A DNA stretch of 64,000 nucleotides from Franconibacter helveticus LMG 23732 (GCF_000463115.2 NZ_AWFX01000007.1:1-64000); one strand, 5' to 3'. Positions 1 to 11,463 are shown, counted from the first letter of the stretch. Numbers and translations are program-made. Notes: generated from the letters alone by a model not told the origin.

Positions 1-100
1 GTGAGCCACAGGGAGGTGGCGAACAATCGAACGGAGTTCGATGGAGAGTCCGGAAAGCCCAAAAGCAAAAACCCGCCTTTTGGGCGGGTTCTCTGAATAA
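1..100. other. Window edge downstream of tRNA-Phe, no gene recognised
   Basis: No gene can be supported here apart from the tRNA terminator. The stretch holds a perfect 7-bp dyad around 26-42 (ATCGAAC, spacer GGA, GTTCGAT) and a 17-nt segment (37-53) that matches 14 of 17 positions of the tRNA-Phe 3' end, but in the opposite orientation to the tRNA gene. A short open frame runs from the edge to a stop at 94-96 and is too short to judge. The 3' flank of pheU is a common integration site for islands, so what lies left of the window could be accessory DNA; this is an inference. Confidence 0.4.
67..90 (-). terminator. Rho-independent terminator of tRNA-Phe
   Basis: Read on the minus strand, the GC stem AACCCGCC / GGCGGGTT with a short A-rich loop is followed by a run of T, 12 nt beyond the CCA end of the tRNA gene. 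Confidence 0.85.
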
Positions 101-101
101 G

Positions 102-177
102 TGGTGCCCGGACTCGGAATCGAACCAAGGACACGGGGATTTTCAATCCCCTGCTCTACCGACTGAGCTATCCGGGC
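102..177 (-). tRNA. pheU: tRNA-Phe (GAA)
   Basis: The gene is 76 nt on the minus strand, with a complete cloverleaf. The acceptor stem GCCCGGA pairs with TCCGGGC, the anticodon GAA sits in the loop between GGGGATT and AATCCCC, the T arm contains GGTTCGATTCC, and the CCA end is encoded. The sequence is the typical enterobacterial tRNA-Phe. It lies next to yjdC as E. coli pheU does, which supports the symbol. This tRNA is a known integration hot spot in enterobacteria. Confidence 0.97.
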
Positions 178-187
178 AACGGGGCGC

Positions 188-216
188 ATTAAACCGTAAA
201 GGCTGCGGGGCGTCAA
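188..216 (-). promoter_or_regulatory. Promoter of tRNA-Phe
   Basis: On the minus strand a -35 TTGACG and a -10 TTTAAT are separated by 17 nt. They are followed by a GC-rich discriminator (GCGCCCC) typical of stringently controlled stable-RNA promoters. The -10 element lies about 10 nt upstream of the mature tRNA. Confidence 0.7.
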
Positions 217-289
217 CGGCTTTGTCATAAAAAATCGGTAAAACTGTGTCGACTGCCTGCTTTTCATGCAAAAACCGCAAAAGCTACGC

Positions 290-865
290 TCAGGTTAACG
301 CGCCGCCCTGACGACACAGCGCCAGGCGAAGGATATCTTCCGCCAGCCGCTTCGCAGTATCTACATCCGCGCGGTCATGTTTAACCAGCAGACGGCTAAG
401 GCACCCTTCCAGCACCAGCTCCATCTGCTCCGCCACCATCGCCGGGTCGTCCACTTCCAGGCGCGTCAGCAGTTCGTGGGTAAACTCCCATGCGGCGCGT
501 TTTTGCTGATCCGCAAGCTGATGAATAGGATGCGAGGCATCCGGAAAGAACGAGCAGGCGGCGATAAACAGGCAGCCCGGATAGCGCTCGTTATCCACGC
601 AGCCAGAGAGCGCGTCGTAGCGCGCCAGCAGTTTATCTTCGTCGCGCATCTCTTCATCATGGATAAGCTGCCTGCGCCAGGCATCGATTTGTTGACTGTG
701 GTAGCGCAACGCGTCGTACAGCAGCGCCTCACGATCCGGCCAGAAACGCTGCATCTCATCTATCGGGTAATCCGCCCTGGCAGCCACCATCCCGAACGTG
801 GTGTTAGCAAGCCCTTGTTGTTCAAGGACATGCAGGGCGTGCTCTAATACTTCTTCACGTTGCAC
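290..865 (-). CDS. yjdC: TetR-family transcriptional regulator YjdC
   Basis: The 191-residue protein has a TetR-type helix-turn-helix in its first ~50 residues ([20 protein letters not shown] region). The helical C-terminal half contains the [20 protein letters not shown] segment and ends in CRQGGALT, both characteristic of YjdC. The start is a GTG preceded by a strong GGAGGAG ribosome site. It is the last gene of a minus-strand run cutA-dsbD-yjdC, about 50 bp after dsbD, the same order as in E. coli. Its regulon is not evident from the sequence; location next to dsbD suggests, but does not show, a link to envelope stress. Confidence 0.93.
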   Translation of the reverse strand: MQREEVLEHALHVLEQQGLANTTFGMVAARADYPIDEMQRFWPDREALLYDALRYHSQQIDAWRRQLIHDEEMRDEDKLLARYDALSGCVDNERYPGCLFIAACSFFPDASHPIHQLADQQKRAAWEFTHELLTRLEVDDPAMVAEQMELVLEGCLSRLLVKHDRADVDTAKRLAEDILRLALCRQGGALT

Positions 866-914
866 GGTTCACTCCTCCGTTCATCCCAACGGTTTTTTCC
901 ACTCAAAGTGTCGT

Positions 915-2711
915 TTACCGCTGTAGATTGCGCAAATGCGAATTAAACGCGTCGGCATTCATAAACCCCGTCACGCGCTCCGCAGGCTGCTCGTTGCCTG
1001 CCGCGTCAAAGAACAAAATAGTCGGCAGGCCAAGGACGTTCAGGCGCTTAAGCAAAGCCGCATCCTGCGCGCTGTTAGCCGTAACGTCCGCCTGCAACAG
1101 TACCGTATTTTTTAGCGCGTTCTGCACAGCCGGCTCGCTGAAGGTGTATTTTTCAAACTCTTTGCAGGCGACGCACCAGTCGGCGTAGAGGTCCAGCATC
1201 ACCGGCTTGCCTTTTGCCTGCGCCAGCGCCTGGTTCAGCTCATCGACATTATTGATGCGCGTGAAGTTCAGGTGCGCCTGCGTGGTGGCGGCAGAGGCGC
1301 CAAACACCCAGTCCTGCAAGGGCCGGGCGCTCACCAGCGCGGCGGCGAGCAGCGCAACTTGCACTACGCGCAGCCAGGCTTTTTCCGCCTTCAGGCTGGC
1401 GATGAAAGCCCAGCCGAAAAAGGCGACGCCAAGCAGGCCCCAGAGCCGCAGCCCCCAGGTTTCTCCCAGCACGCGCTCAAGCAGAAATACCGGCAGCGCC
1501 AGGATAACAAAGCCAAACGCGGTTTTAACCTGCGCCATCCACGGGCCGCTTTTTGGCAACAGCCGGTTGCCGAACACCGTAATCAGCATCAGCGGCAGCC
1601 CCATGCCCAGCGCGTAAAGGTAGAGCGTGCCGCCGCCGAGCCAGACATTACCGCTCTGGGCGATATAAAGCAGAATGGCGCTGAGCGGGGCGGTGGTGCA
1701 GGGCGAACAGATAAGCCCGGCGATAGCCCCCATAGCAAACACGCCGCCTGCCGAGCCGCCCTGCTGGCGGTTGCTCATCAACGTCAGGCGCGTTTGCAGC
1801 GAAGAGGGCAGTTGCAGCGTGAAAAGACCGAACATGGAAAGCGCGAGCAGAATAAACACTACGGAGAGCGAAATCAGCACCCACGGGCTTTGCAGCGCCG
1901 CCTGGAATTGCAGCCCGGCGGCAGCGACCACAAGGCCCAGCGCGGTGTAAGTTAGCGCCATGCCCTGCACGTAGATAAAGGTGAGCAGCAATGCCCGCCC
2001 GGTAGAAAGCCGTTGCCTGCCGCCAAGCACAATGCCGGAGATAAGCGGATACATTGGCAGCACGCAGGGCGTAAACGCAACGCCGATGCCTATCAGCAAG
2101 GCCCATAAGGCGGAGAAGGGGAGCGTGGCGGGAGGGGCTTCGTTATTCGCGCCAGGTTGTTCTTTCGCGGCGAAAGGCGCGTGTTCTGCGCCCGCTTCCG
2201 GCGAACCGGCCGCCGCGCTGGCTGGAGGAAGCGGCGGCATAAGCGCATTGGGTTTTGTTTTCGCGCCTGGCGCTGGCGCAGACTGCGCTGCGGCGCTTAC
2301 CGGCACCACGCGAGTCTCTGGCGGATAACAGAAGCCCGCCTCGGCGCAACCCTGGTAAGTCACGCTTAACGAGGCGCCCTGGTCTGCATGGCTGAGCGTA
2401 ACGGGCAGGCTTAACTGCTGCTTATAAATTTCGCTTTTGCCGTAAAACTCATCTTCATGCCACACGCCCTGCGGCATTGCGACGGGCGCAAGGGTCGCTT
2501 TATCCGGCGCGATGGTGATTTGCTGGCGGTAGAGGTAGTAGCCTGGCTTAATCTGCCAGTTCAGCACGACCTCCTGGCCGCGCTGCTGAAAGTCAAAGGC
2601 GAAAGCCTGGTCTGCGGGAACAAACTGGCTTTTGCCCGGGGCGTCAAACAGCCCGGCGAAAGCCGAAGCGCTGCATAACAGCAGGATCAGCGTAAGGATG
2701 CGTTGAGCCAT
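915..2711 (-). CDS. dsbD: Thiol:disulfide interchange protein DsbD
   Basis: DsbD carries electrons from cytoplasmic thioredoxin across the inner membrane to periplasmic DsbC, DsbG and CcmG. The 598 residues show a signal peptide (1-19), an N-terminal periplasmic domain with Cys122 and Cys128, a long Pro/Ala-rich linker (~140-197), an eight-helix membrane domain with Cys216 ([11 protein letters not shown]) and Cys338 (ICSPCTTAP), and a C-terminal thioredoxin-like domain with the CVAC motif at 513-516. All six catalytic cysteines are therefore present. The protein is about 30 residues longer than E. coli DsbD, and the linker appears to account for this. The ATG overlaps the 3' end of cutA by about 25 bp, so the two are likely cotranscribed and translationally coupled. 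Confidence 0.97.
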   Translation of the reverse strand: MAQRILTLILLLCSASAFAGLFDAPGKSQFVPADQAFAFDFQQRGQEVVLNWQIKPGYYLYRQQITIAPDKATLAPVAMPQGVWHEDEFYGKSEIYKQQLSLPVTLSHADQGASLSVTYQGCAEAGFCYPPETRVVPVSAAAQSAPAPGAKTKPNALMPPLPPASAAAGSPEAGAEHAPFAAKEQPGANNEAPPATLPFSALWALLIGIGVAFTPCVLPMYPLISGIVLGGRQRLSTGRALLLTFIYVQGMALTYTALGLVVAAAGLQFQAALQSPWVLISLSVVFILLALSMFGLFTLQLPSSLQTRLTLMSNRQQGGSAGGVFAMGAIAGLICSPCTTAPLSAILLYIAQSGNVWLGGGTLYLYALGMGLPLMLITVFGNRLLPKSGPWMAQVKTAFGFVILALPVFLLERVLGETWGLRLWGLLGVAFFGWAFIASLKAEKAWLRVVQVALLAAALVSARPLQDWVFGASAATTQAHLNFTRINNVDELNQALAQAKGKPVMLDLYADWCVACKEFEKYTFSEPAVQNALKNTVLLQADVTANSAQDAALLKRLNVLGLPTILFFDAAGNEQPAERVTGFMNADAFNSHLRNLQR

Positions 2712-3034
2712 GAGAGGTAATCATTGTCTCCGTGGAGAACTGGCAGAACCAGCAGTTCAGGGGTCTGGTACGGGTGATGGGTTTTCAGGCAAGTCAACAA
2801 TGCCTGCTGATGAGCCGCATCGCTTTTCAGCAGCATTTGTACTTCATACTCCTGCTCAAGCTTGCCTTCCCAGTAATAGAGCGAAGAGGCGCCCGGCAGC
2901 AGCGTAACGCAGGCGGCGAGCTTTTCCGCCAACACTTTTGCCGCCAGCTCCTGCGCGGTGGCTTCATCCGGCGCGGTACATAAGATCACTACAGCATTCT
3001 GAGGAGAAGAGCCTGGCGTTTGCGAGTCCGACAT
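2687..3034 (-). CDS. cutA: Divalent-cation tolerance protein CutA
   Basis: The product is a small trimeric cytoplasmic protein of the CutA1 family, linked genetically to copper and other metal tolerance; its exact biochemical role is unsettled. I chose the internal ATG at 3034 (115 residues). It gives a length like E. coli CutA (112) and has GAGGTG just upstream, whereas the longer reading frame to 3082 adds 16 residues with no family match. Family hallmarks include [20 protein letters not shown], the [20 protein letters not shown] segment and the terminal [11 protein letters not shown]. It overlaps dsbD downstream. Confidence 0.94.
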   Translation of the reverse strand: MSDSQTPGSSPQNAVVILCTAPDEATAQELAAKVLAEKLAACVTLLPGASSLYYWEGKLEQEYEVQMLLKSDAAHQQALLTCLKTHHPYQTPELLVLPVLHGDNDYLSWLNASLR

Positions 3035-3131
3035 GAGCACCTCGTGAGTCATTGCCCGAAAAGGGAAACGGCTACTATACAATGGCTACTCTCATCTTGT
3101 TAGCAACGGTATGTAAAGGCGGGTTAACACG

Positions 3132-3155
3132 TAAAGGGCGCCGCAGCGCCCTTTA
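3132..3155 (-). terminator. Probable dcuA terminator
   Basis: A perfect 10-bp inverted repeat (TAAAGGGCGC / GCGCCCTTTA) lies just after the dcuA stop on the minus strand. The following T-tract is weak (CTTTACGT), so it may be an inefficient terminator. Confidence 0.5.
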
Positions 3156-3163
3156 AACTAGCG

Positions 3164-4465
3164 TTACAGCATGACGCTGCCGAGCAGGAAGCCGAAACAG
3201 ACCGAGAGCACTACGCCCAGCGTGCCCGGAATGAAAAACGGATGGTTAAACACAAAACGCCCGATGCGGGTGGTGCCTGTATCATCCATCTGTACGGCAG
3301 CGACCAGCGTCGGATAAGTTGGCAGAATAAACAGCCCGGAAACGGCGGCAAAAGAGGCCACCGCCGTCAGCGGCGACACGTTCAGCGCCAGCGCCATCGG
3401 CATCAGGGCTTTCGCCGTTGCCGCTTGCGAGTAAAGCAGCGCGGAAGCGATAAAGAAAATCAGCGCCAGCAGCCACGGGTGGCCCTGAATCACGCTGCCC
3501 GCCGTCGCCTTGATCCAGTCAATATTGTGGGAAACAAAGGTATCGCCGAGCCAGGCGACGCCAAGAATACAGATACAGGCGCTCATACCGGCTTTAAAGG
3601 TGCTGGAACTGAGAATGCTGTCTGTTTCCACGCGACAGATAAGCGTGATAAGCGTGGCGACGCTGAGCATGATAATCAAAATGGCGCTGGTGGTGTTCAT
3701 TAGCGGCGTCGCCACCAGCCCAAGGCTTGGGCTATTGACGATGGCGTAGATAACCACACACACCACGCCCAGCAGGAATAACCAGACGGACGTTTTCGCG
3801 CGCGGTTTAATCTCAATTTGCTTATCGCCGCGCAGTTCAATCAGCCCTTCGGCAAATCGCTTCTGGTAAACCGGGTCGTCAGAGAGTTTCGAGTTAAACA
3901 GCATCGACACGATAAAAGACATCACCAGCACCGCCAGCAGTGTGGAGGGCATTACCACCATCAGCAGGTGAATGTAACTCACGCCGTGGTTTTCCATGAC
4001 GGAGGACATATATACCACTGCGGCGGAAATCGGCGAGGCGGTAATAGCGATCTGCGCCGCCACAACCGCCGTGGAAAGCGGGCGGCAGGGTTTTATTCCC
4101 TGTTCTTTCGCCACTTCGGCAATAACCGGCAGCGTGGCGAGCGAAATATTCCCGGTGCCGGCGAAAATGGTCAGAAAGTAAGTGACGATGGGCGCAAGCA
4201 CGGTGATGTATTTGGGGTTTTTACGCAGCAGCTTTTCCGTCTGGTTAACCAGATAATCGAGCCCGCCTGCGATTTGCATCGCGGAGATAGCGGCTATCAC
4301 CGCCATAATGATAGAGATAACGTCAAAAGGGATATTGCCCGGCTTAACGCCGATGGCGGCCAGCACCAGTACTCCCAGCCCGCCGGCATAACCTATGCCG
4401 ATCCCGCCAAGCCTGGCGCCAAGAAAAATGGCCAGTAAAACGATGATAAGTTCGACAACTATCAT
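3164..4465 (-). CDS. dcuA: Anaerobic C4-dicarboxylate transporter DcuA
   Basis: DcuA is an inner-membrane antiporter of the Dcu family exchanging fumarate, malate, aspartate and succinate. The 433-residue hydrophobic protein has many membrane spans and is very similar to E. coli DcuA along its whole length (for example NIPFDVISIIMAVIAAISAM and the C-terminal FNHPFFIPGTLGVVLSVCFG). The start at 4465 is chosen because an AAGGAAG ribosome site lies just upstream and the length equals E. coli DcuA; a longer frame adds 19 residues. It lies downstream of aspA in the same orientation, so transporter and fumarate-producing enzyme are paired, with a terminator hairpin between them. Confidence 0.96.
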   Translation of the reverse strand: MIVVELIIVLLAIFLGARLGGIGIGYAGGLGVLVLAAIGVKPGNIPFDVISIIMAVIAAISAMQIAGGLDYLVNQTEKLLRKNPKYITVLAPIVTYFLTIFAGTGNISLATLPVIAEVAKEQGIKPCRPLSTAVVAAQIAITASPISAAVVYMSSVMENHGVSYIHLLMVVMPSTLLAVLVMSFIVSMLFNSKLSDDPVYQKRFAEGLIELRGDKQIEIKPRAKTSVWLFLLGVVCVVIYAIVNSPSLGLVATPLMNTTSAILIIMLSVATLITLICRVETDSILSSSTFKAGMSACICILGVAWLGDTFVSHNIDWIKATAGSVIQGHPWLLALIFFIASALLYSQAATAKALMPMALALNVSPLTAVASFAAVSGLFILPTYPTLVAAVQMDDTGTTRIGRFVFNHPFFIPGTLGVVLSVCFGFLLGSVML

Positions 4466-4529
4466 GGTGGCTTCCTTGATGGTTAATTGTTGGATAATTA
4501 AATGTTGTAATTTGGTATCCACAAAACGA

Positions 4530-4560
4530 AAAAGGCACGTCCCTGAGGACGTGCCTTTTT
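4530..4560 (-). terminator. aspA terminator (bidirectional shape)
   Basis: The hairpin AAGGCACGTCC - CTGA - GGACGTGCCTT is flanked by A- and T-runs. It lies between the aspA stop and the dcuA start, so dcuA probably also has its own promoter or depends on read-through. Confidence 0.85.
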
Positions 4561-4580
4561 AAGTTTACCCTGAATGGGGC

Positions 4581-6017
4581 TTATTGTTCGCTTTCATCGG
4601 TATAACGTTTTGCTTTGTAGACCGGATGCATCAGATTATGCACTGAGAAGATGTCGTCAAGCTCCGCTTCGGTCAGCAAGCCGCGCTCCAGCACCACTTC
4701 CCGCACGCTCTTACCGGTCATGGCGCAAATCTTGCCGACGATATCGCCGTTGTGGTGGCCAATGAACGGATTGAGGTAGGTCACGATGCCGATGGAGTTG
4801 TAAACGTAGCCTTCGCACACTTCTTTGTTGGCGGTGATGCCGTTAACGCATTTTTCCAGCAGGTTATAGCAGGCGTTAGTCAGGATGTGGATAGATTCAA
4901 ACATCGCCTGGCCGATAACCGGCTCCATGACGTTGAGCTGCAACTGTCCAGCTTCGGAAGCCATGGTCACCGTGGTGTCGTTGCCAATAACTTTGAAGCA
5001 CACCTGGTTTACCACTTCCGGCACGACCGGATTGACTTTGGCCGGCATGATGGACGAGCCTGCCTGTAGTTCCGGCAGGTTGATTTCGTTCAGGCCCGCG
5101 CGCGGGCCGGAAGAGAGCAGGCGCAGGTCGTTACAGATTTTAGAGAGCTTAACCGCCAGACGTTTCAGCGAGCTGTGCACCATCACGTAAGCGCCGCAGT
5201 CAGACGTTGCTTCAATCAGATCTTCTGCCGGCACTACCGGCAGGTTGCTCACTTCCGCCAGTTTCTGCACCGCCAACTGCTGGTAACCGTCCGGCGTGTT
5301 GAGGCGCGTGCCGATGGCGGTTGCGCCGAGGTTCACTTCCAGCAGCAATTCCGCTGTGCGCAGCAGGTTTTTGGTCTCTTCGTTCAGCAGCACGGTAAAC
5401 GCGTGGAACTCCTGACCAAGGGTCATCGGCACCGCGTCCTGGAGCTGAGTGCGGCCCATCTTCAGAATCGTTTCAAACTCTACCGCCTTACGCTGGAAGC
5501 CTTCGCCTAACTGGTTGATGGCGTCGACCAGTTTTACGATGGAGGCGTAAACCGCGATACGAAAGCCCGTCGGGTAGGCGTCGTTGGTGGACTGGCATTT
5601 GTTCACATGGTCATTCGGGTTGAGGTACTGGTATTCGCCTTTCTGATGGCCCATCAGCTCAAGGCCGATGTTCGCCAGCACTTCGTTGGTATTCATGTTG
5701 ACGGAAGTGCCAGCGCCGCCCTGGTAAACGTCTACCGGGAATTGATCCATGCACTTGCCGTTGTTCAGCACCTCATCACAGGCGGCGATAATCGCGTTAG
5801 CCACGCTTTTTGGAATCGTTTGCAGCTCTTTGTTGGCCATAGCGGCGGCTTTTTTCACCATCACCATGCCGCGCACAAACTCCGGAATATCGCTGATTTT
5901 GCTGTTGCTGATGTAAAAGTTTTCAATCGCACGCAGAGTATGAACGCCATAGTAGGCGTCCGCTGGAACTTCCCTGGTACCCAACAAATCTTCTTCGATA
6001 CGAATGTTGTTTAACAT
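4581..6017 (-). CDS. aspA: Aspartate ammonia-lyase (aspartase)
   Basis: Aspartase converts L-aspartate to fumarate and ammonia, feeding anaerobic fumarate respiration. The 478 residues equal the E. coli enzyme in length. The fumarase/aspartase superfamily signature [12 protein letters not shown] is present around residue 320, with the flexible active-site loop containing the catalytic serine. [10 protein letters not shown] and [19 protein letters not shown] are the other conserved blocks. The N-terminal [19 protein letters not shown] matches the family start. The central stretch after [12 protein letters not shown] differs more from E. coli than the rest. Located upstream of dcuA on the same strand. 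Confidence 0.98.
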   Translation of the reverse strand: MLNNIRIEEDLLGTREVPADAYYGVHTLRAIENFYISNSKISDIPEFVRGMVMVKKAAAMANKELQTIPKSVANAIIAACDEVLNNGKCMDQFPVDVYQGGAGTSVNMNTNEVLANIGLELMGHQKGEYQYLNPNDHVNKCQSTNDAYPTGFRIAVYASIVKLVDAINQLGEGFQRKAVEFETILKMGRTQLQDAVPMTLGQEFHAFTVLLNEETKNLLRTAELLLEVNLGATAIGTRLNTPDGYQQLAVQKLAEVSNLPVVPAEDLIEATSDCGAYVMVHSSLKRLAVKLSKICNDLRLLSSGPRAGLNEINLPELQAGSSIMPAKVNPVVPEVVNQVCFKVIGNDTTVTMASEAGQLQLNVMEPVIGQAMFESIHILTNACYNLLEKCVNGITANKEVCEGYVYNSIGIVTYLNPFIGHHNGDIVGKICAMTGKSVREVVLERGLLTEAELDDIFSVHNLMHPVYKAKRYTDESEQ

Positions 6018-6352
6018 GTGAACCTTCTTTGCTTAATGACTAAGTTTGCACCAAACACGCAGGAGATATGTGGTTATGGAGCCGCGATGACCAACATTTT
6101 TAGCCTCATTTGGCCTGGTGCCCGTGATGATATGCTGATGATAGCGAAAAGCCGTAATCTGGATCACTTATTGTCGCCGTCGGGATATAACAATTATTAA
6201 TCTGTGAAATGCATCACCGCTTATTAATTTCAGGAAAAATATCGCGGCAAAGCGATTGAATGTTGGCTACCGCGCCTCCATGTCTGACTAATCTGCTGAA
6301 AAAACGTTTACTTGCGACCGCTATAAGGCGTTCGCCCGAACAGGAGGTGCCG
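6018..6352. other. Intergenic regulatory region between aspA and fxsA
   Basis: This 335-bp divergent spacer is AT-rich and has no credible gene. It contains a CRP-like site at 6203-6218 and should hold the aspA and fxsA promoters. Open frames crossing it in either direction lack ribosome sites and family resemblance. Confidence 0.6.
6203..6218. promoter_or_regulatory. Putative CRP binding site upstream of aspA
   Basis: TGTGA-AATGCA-TCACC matches the CRP consensus TGTGA-N6-TCACA in nine of ten core positions. E. coli aspA is known to be under catabolite control, which fits. Distance to the aspA start is about 190 bp, so the transcription start would have to be well upstream of the ATG. Confidence 0.55.
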
Positions 6353-6823
6353 GTGCGCTGGATACCCTTTATCGCTATCTTTCTCTATGTTTACATTGAG
6401 ATTTCAATTTTCATTCAGGTGGCCCATGCGCTGGGCGTGTTCCTGACGCTGGTGCTGGTGATTTTCACCTCAGTGATTGGCATGTCGCTGGTTCGCAACC
6501 AGGGGCTGAAAAACTTTCTGCTGATGCAGGAAAAAATGGCGGCGGGCGAAAGCCCGGCGGCGGAGATGGTGAAAAGCGTTTCGCTTATCATCGCCGGTTT
6601 CCTGCTATTGTTACCGGGCTTCTTTACCGATTTCCTCGGCCTGCTGCTTCTGTTGCCGCCTGTGCAAAAACACCTGACGCTGAAGCTGCTTCCCCATTTG
6701 CGCTTTGGCCGCATGCCGGGCGGCGGATTTAGCGCGGGCGACGGCAATACTTTCGAAGGCGAATACCAGCGCAAAGACGACGGTCCTAAGCGTCTGGAAG
6801 AGCGCGATCGCGACGATCGGTAA
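6353..6823 (+). CDS. fxsA: FxsA family membrane protein
   Basis: FxsA is a small inner-membrane protein; in E. coli, overproduction lifts F-plasmid exclusion of phage T7, and its normal role is unknown. The GTG at 6353 is chosen because a perfect AGGAGGT lies 5 nt upstream and it gives 156 residues beginning VRWIPFIAIFLYVYIEISIF, as in E. coli (158). At least two hydrophobic spans are evident, with the family block SLIIAGFLLLLPGFFTDFLG around residues 80-100 and a hydrophilic charged C-terminus. It lies directly before the groESL promoter. Confidence 0.93.
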   Translation: MRWIPFIAIFLYVYIEISIFIQVAHALGVFLTLVLVIFTSVIGMSLVRNQGLKNFLLMQEKMAAGESPAAEMVKSVSLIIAGFLLLLPGFFTDFLGLLLLLPPVQKHLTLKLLPHLRFGRMPGGGFSAGDGNTFEGEYQRKDDGPKRLEERDRDDR

Positions 6824-6851
6824 AAAAGCGAAAAAAATTTTATTTTTCCCC

Positions 6852-7252
<401 letters not shown>

Positions 7253-7272
7253 TTTCACGCGCGACTAACTGA

Positions 7273-8943
<1,671 letters not shown>

Positions 8944-8989
8944 TCGCCTTCGTCCGCTGTTTTCGGCGGGCGAGTCCCCAGAAATACGT

Positions 8990-9022
8990 AAACCCCCGTA
9001 CCAGAAATGGTCGGGGGTTTTT
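8990..9022 (+). terminator. groSL operon terminator
   Basis: The stem AACCCCCG / CGGGGGTT has a loop of about 13 nt and a T-run (TTTTTCTTTT), about 50 nt after the groL stop. Confidence 0.85.
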
Positions 9023-9094
9023 CTTTTGGTCATCTTTTTAGTATAAGGTCTTACCGGGCAGACTGTGTCCAGCATACTGATAATGAGGAATAAC

Positions 9095-9454
9095 ATGCGC
9101 GTGAAAGTCTCAGCAGGAATGGTTGTGGCAGCACTGCTGCTGGCAGGATGTAGCTCCAGCTCCAGCAATCAGCTGACAGCGGCAGGTCAGGGCGTTCGTT
9201 TCGTAGAAGAAAAACCAGGCGCTGCGTGCCAGCTGGTGGGAACCGCTACGGGCGAGCAGAGCAACTGGCTCTCCGGCCAACAGGGAGATGAGGGCGGCTC
9301 TATGCGCGGCGCGGCGAACGATCTGCGCAACCAGGCGGCGCAGATGGGCGGCAATGTGATTTACGGCGTGAGCAGCCCAACGCAAAACCTGCTTTCAAGC
9401 TTTGTGCCGACCGCCAGCAAAATGACTGGCCAGGTTTATAAGTGCCCAAACTGA
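9095..9454 (+). CDS. yjeI: DUF4156 lipoprotein YjeI
   Basis: This is a small outer-envelope lipoprotein of unknown function. The ATG at 9095 is preferred to the frame's first start because GAGGA lies upstream and the 119 residues then begin with a compact lipoprotein signal (hydrophobic stretch, lipobox LLAGC, then a Ser-rich linker). The body has the conserved WLSGQQGDEGGSMRGAANDL and MGGNVIYGVSSP blocks and ends GQVYKCPN as in E. coli YjeI (117 residues). A monocistronic position between groL and epmB is expected. Confidence 0.92.
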   Translation: MRVKVSAGMVVAALLLAGCSSSSSNQLTAAGQGVRFVEEKPGAACQLVGTATGEQSNWLSGQQGDEGGSMRGAANDLRNQAAQMGGNVIYGVSSPTQNLLSSFVPTASKMTGQVYKCPN

Positions 9455-9573
9455 TTAAGCATTAATTATGGCGGGTGCGCTGCGCTTACCCGCCCAAAGT
9501 TTCTCCCGCTGGCGCGCGCTTTTGTGTAAACCCGGCTTATGAATGGCGCAGGGCTTACGTGCTCAAACTCGCC

Positions 9574-10602
9574 TTAGCGTTGACGCAGCTGTAAATCCAG
9601 CGGCGTTTTACTGGGTTCGCCGCCAATTTCACGAGTCAGTTTCGGCACCATATAACCTGAAACCAGCGTCAGCAATTCCCTCATGATTTCCCGCGCTTCT
9701 TCGTCGCTCACCATGAAATGCGCCGCGCCCTGAACTTTATCCAGCACGTGAAGGTAATAAGGCATCACGCCTGCATCAAACAACGCGTTGCTGAGGTCGG
9801 CCAGCGACTGCGCGCGGTCATTGACTCCCCTGAGCAGCACGCTTTGATTAAGCAACGTAACGCCCGCTTTGCGCAGCCGCGCCATCGCGTCGCGGAACGC
9901 ATCGTCAATCTCCCGGGCGTGGTTGATATGGTTGACCAGCAATACCTGTAGCGAAGAGCGCGCAAGACGCGCTACCAGTTCATCGGTAATGCGTGCCGGA
10001 ATGACTATCGGCAGGCGGCTGTGAATACGCAGCCTTTTAATATGCGGGATAGCCTCAAGCCCGGCGATCAACCAGTCCAGCTCTTTATCTTTCGCCATCA
10101 ACGGGTCGCCGCCGGAAAAGATGATTTCATCAAGCTCGGGATGCGCGGCGATATAATCCAGCGCTGCCTGCCAGTTGCGCTTGTTGCCCTGGTTATCTGC
10201 GTAGGGAAAATGGCGGCGGAAACAATAACGACAGTTTACCGCGCAACCGCCTTTGACCAGAAGCAGGGCGCGGTTGCGGTATTTATGCAGCAGGCCTGGC
10301 ACTACGCTGTTCTGCTCTTCCAGCGGATCGGTGGAAAAGCCGGGCGTGGCGATGAACTCTTCATGCGAGGTAAGCACCTGACGCAAAAGCGGATCGTGCG
10401 GGTTGCCCTTCTCCATGCGGGCGATAAATGCGCGGGGAACGCGCAGCGCGAACAGGCGGCGAGCGTCACGTCCTGCGAGCAGTTGTGCATCAGCGTCTAT
10501 ATTCAGAAGCTGGAGCAACTCATCAGGCTCGGTGACAACATCGGCAAGTTGCGATAACCAATCTTCTCTGGATGGGGGATTTAGGGTTACAATATGCGCC
10601 AT
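9574..10602 (-). CDS. epmB: EF-P (R)-beta-lysylation protein EpmB (lysine 2,3-aminomutase)
   Basis: EpmB is a radical-SAM, PLP-dependent aminomutase that converts alpha-lysine to (R)-beta-lysine, which EpmA then attaches to EF-P. The 342 residues equal E. coli EpmB in length. The radical-SAM cluster motif CxxxCxxC is at Cys120, Cys124 and Cys127 ([11 protein letters not shown]), followed by the glycine-rich [11 protein letters not shown] segment. The terminal segment [12 protein letters not shown] is typical. The gene is divergent from efp, its substrate, with only 40 bp between the starts, so the two share a promoter region. Confidence 0.97.
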   Translation of the reverse strand: MAHIVTLNPPSREDWLSQLADVVTEPDELLQLLNIDADAQLLAGRDARRLFALRVPRAFIARMEKGNPHDPLLRQVLTSHEEFIATPGFSTDPLEEQNSVVPGLLHKYRNRALLLVKGGCAVNCRYCFRRHFPYADNQGNKRNWQAALDYIAAHPELDEIIFSGGDPLMAKDKELDWLIAGLEAIPHIKRLRIHSRLPIVIPARITDELVARLARSSLQVLLVNHINHAREIDDAFRDAMARLRKAGVTLLNQSVLLRGVNDRAQSLADLSNALFDAGVMPYYLHVLDKVQGAAHFMVSDEEAREIMRELLTLVSGYMVPKLTREIGGEPSKTPLDLQLRQR

Positions 10603-10642
10603 TTTGTGGCTTAGCTACCAGTTAACAATTTCAGAGGGCCTT

Positions 10643-11209
10643 ATGGCGACTTATTCTAGCAACGATTTTCGTGCCGGTCTTAAAATCATGATGGATGGCG
10701 AACCTTACGCCGTTGAATCCAGCGAATTCGTTAAACCAGGTAAAGGTCAGGCGTTCGCGCGCGTTAAGCTGCGCCGTCTGCTGACCGGTTCCCGTGTAGA
10801 AAAAACCTTTAAATCCACCGACTCCGCAGAAGGCGCAGACGTTGTCGATATGAATCTGACTTACCTCTACAACGACGGTGAGTTCTGGCATTTCATGAAC
10901 AACGAAACCTTCGAACAGCTGGCAGCAGACGCGAAAGCCGTAGGCGACAACGCTAAATGGCTGCTGGACCAGGCGGAATGCATCGTGACCCTGTGGAACG
11001 GCCAGCCGATCTCCGTCACGCCGCCGAACTTTGTTGAACTGGAAATTGTTGATACCGATCCGGGTCTGAAAGGCGATACCGCAGGTACAGGCGGCAAGCC
11101 GGCTACCCTGTCCACTGGCGCAGTGGTGAAAGTACCGCTGTTCGTACAGATTGGCGAAGTGATTAAAGTAGATACCCGCTCTGGCGAATACGTATCTCGC
11201 GTGAAATAA
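10643..11209 (+). CDS. efp: Elongation factor P
   Basis: EF-P relieves ribosome stalling at polyproline stretches. I take the ATG at 10643, preceded by CAGAGGG, which gives 188 residues starting [20 protein letters not shown], identical in length to E. coli EF-P; the open frame extends further upstream but that part is antisense to epmB. The modification site Lys34 is present in the loop VKPGKGQAF. The three beta-barrel domains are intact, ending in SGEYVSRVK. Both enzymes that beta-lysylate it (epmB, epmA) are within 7 kb. Confidence 0.98.
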   Translation: MATYSSNDFRAGLKIMMDGEPYAVESSEFVKPGKGQAFARVKLRRLLTGSRVEKTFKSTDSAEGADVVDMNLTYLYNDGEFWHFMNNETFEQLAADAKAVGDNAKWLLDQAECIVTLWNGQPISVTPPNFVELEIVDTDPGLKGDTAGTGGKPATLSTGAVVKVPLFVQIGEVIKVDTRSGEYVSRVK

Positions 11210-11225
11210 GTTCACGTCTGGTATG

Positions 11226-11250
11226 CGGTGTGGCGCCTGCCACACCGTTG
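11226..11250 (+). terminator. Hairpin after efp
   Basis: A perfect 9-bp stem (CGGTGTGGC / GCCACACCG) with a 4-nt loop is followed by TTGCC. The weak T-tract suggests partial termination, leaving read-through into ecnA. Confidence 0.5.
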
Positions 11251-11269
11251 CCTCAGGGATGGCTGACTG

Positions 11270-11401
11270 ATGAAATCCTTTATTCGCTTCCTGCTGCTTA
11301 CCTTCTTTGCCTGCGCCCTCCTCAGCGGCTGTAATACCGCCCGCGGTATTGGCGAAGATATTCAACACCTCGGCAATGCAATAGAACGTGCCGCCAGCTG
11401 A
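11270..11401 (+). CDS. ecnA: Entericidin A (antidote lipoprotein)
   Basis: This small lipoprotein of 43 residues starts MKSFIRFLLLTFFACALLSG. It has a hydrophobic signal, lipobox LSGC and the short mature sequence CNTARGIGEDIQHLGNAI. The pattern is that of the entericidin family, in which EcnA was described as the antidote to the bacteriolytic EcnB in a plasmid-addiction-like pair. It lies 60 bp after efp and about 100 bp before ecnB, the same order as in E. coli. The paralogue ecnB shares the CNTxRGxGEDIQ core, indicating tandem duplication. Confidence 0.9.
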   Translation: MKSFIRFLLLTFFACALLSGCNTARGIGEDIQHLGNAIERAAS

Positions 11402-11452
11402 CCTCAACTTCTCCTAAAAATTTCTTCTTTCCCGTCGCTTTTCGGGATTTTG

Positions 11453-11463
11453 TCTATGCTTAA
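11453..11463 (+). promoter_or_regulatory. Probable sigma-S promoter -10 region for ecnB
   Basis: TCTATGCTTAA matches the sigma-S extended -10 pattern (C at -13, then TATRCTTAA-like). It lies about 45 nt before the ecnB start. E. coli ecnB is known to be induced by RpoS in stationary phase. Confidence 0.55.

Noticed and set aside
6018..6200. 60-codon frame in the aspA-fxsA spacer
   Set aside because: It has no ribosome site or family match and lies in the promoter region of aspA.
10403..10642. N-terminal extension of efp by 80 codons
   Set aside because: The extension is antisense to epmB and EF-P has a fixed length of 188 residues with a ribosome site before the inner ATG.
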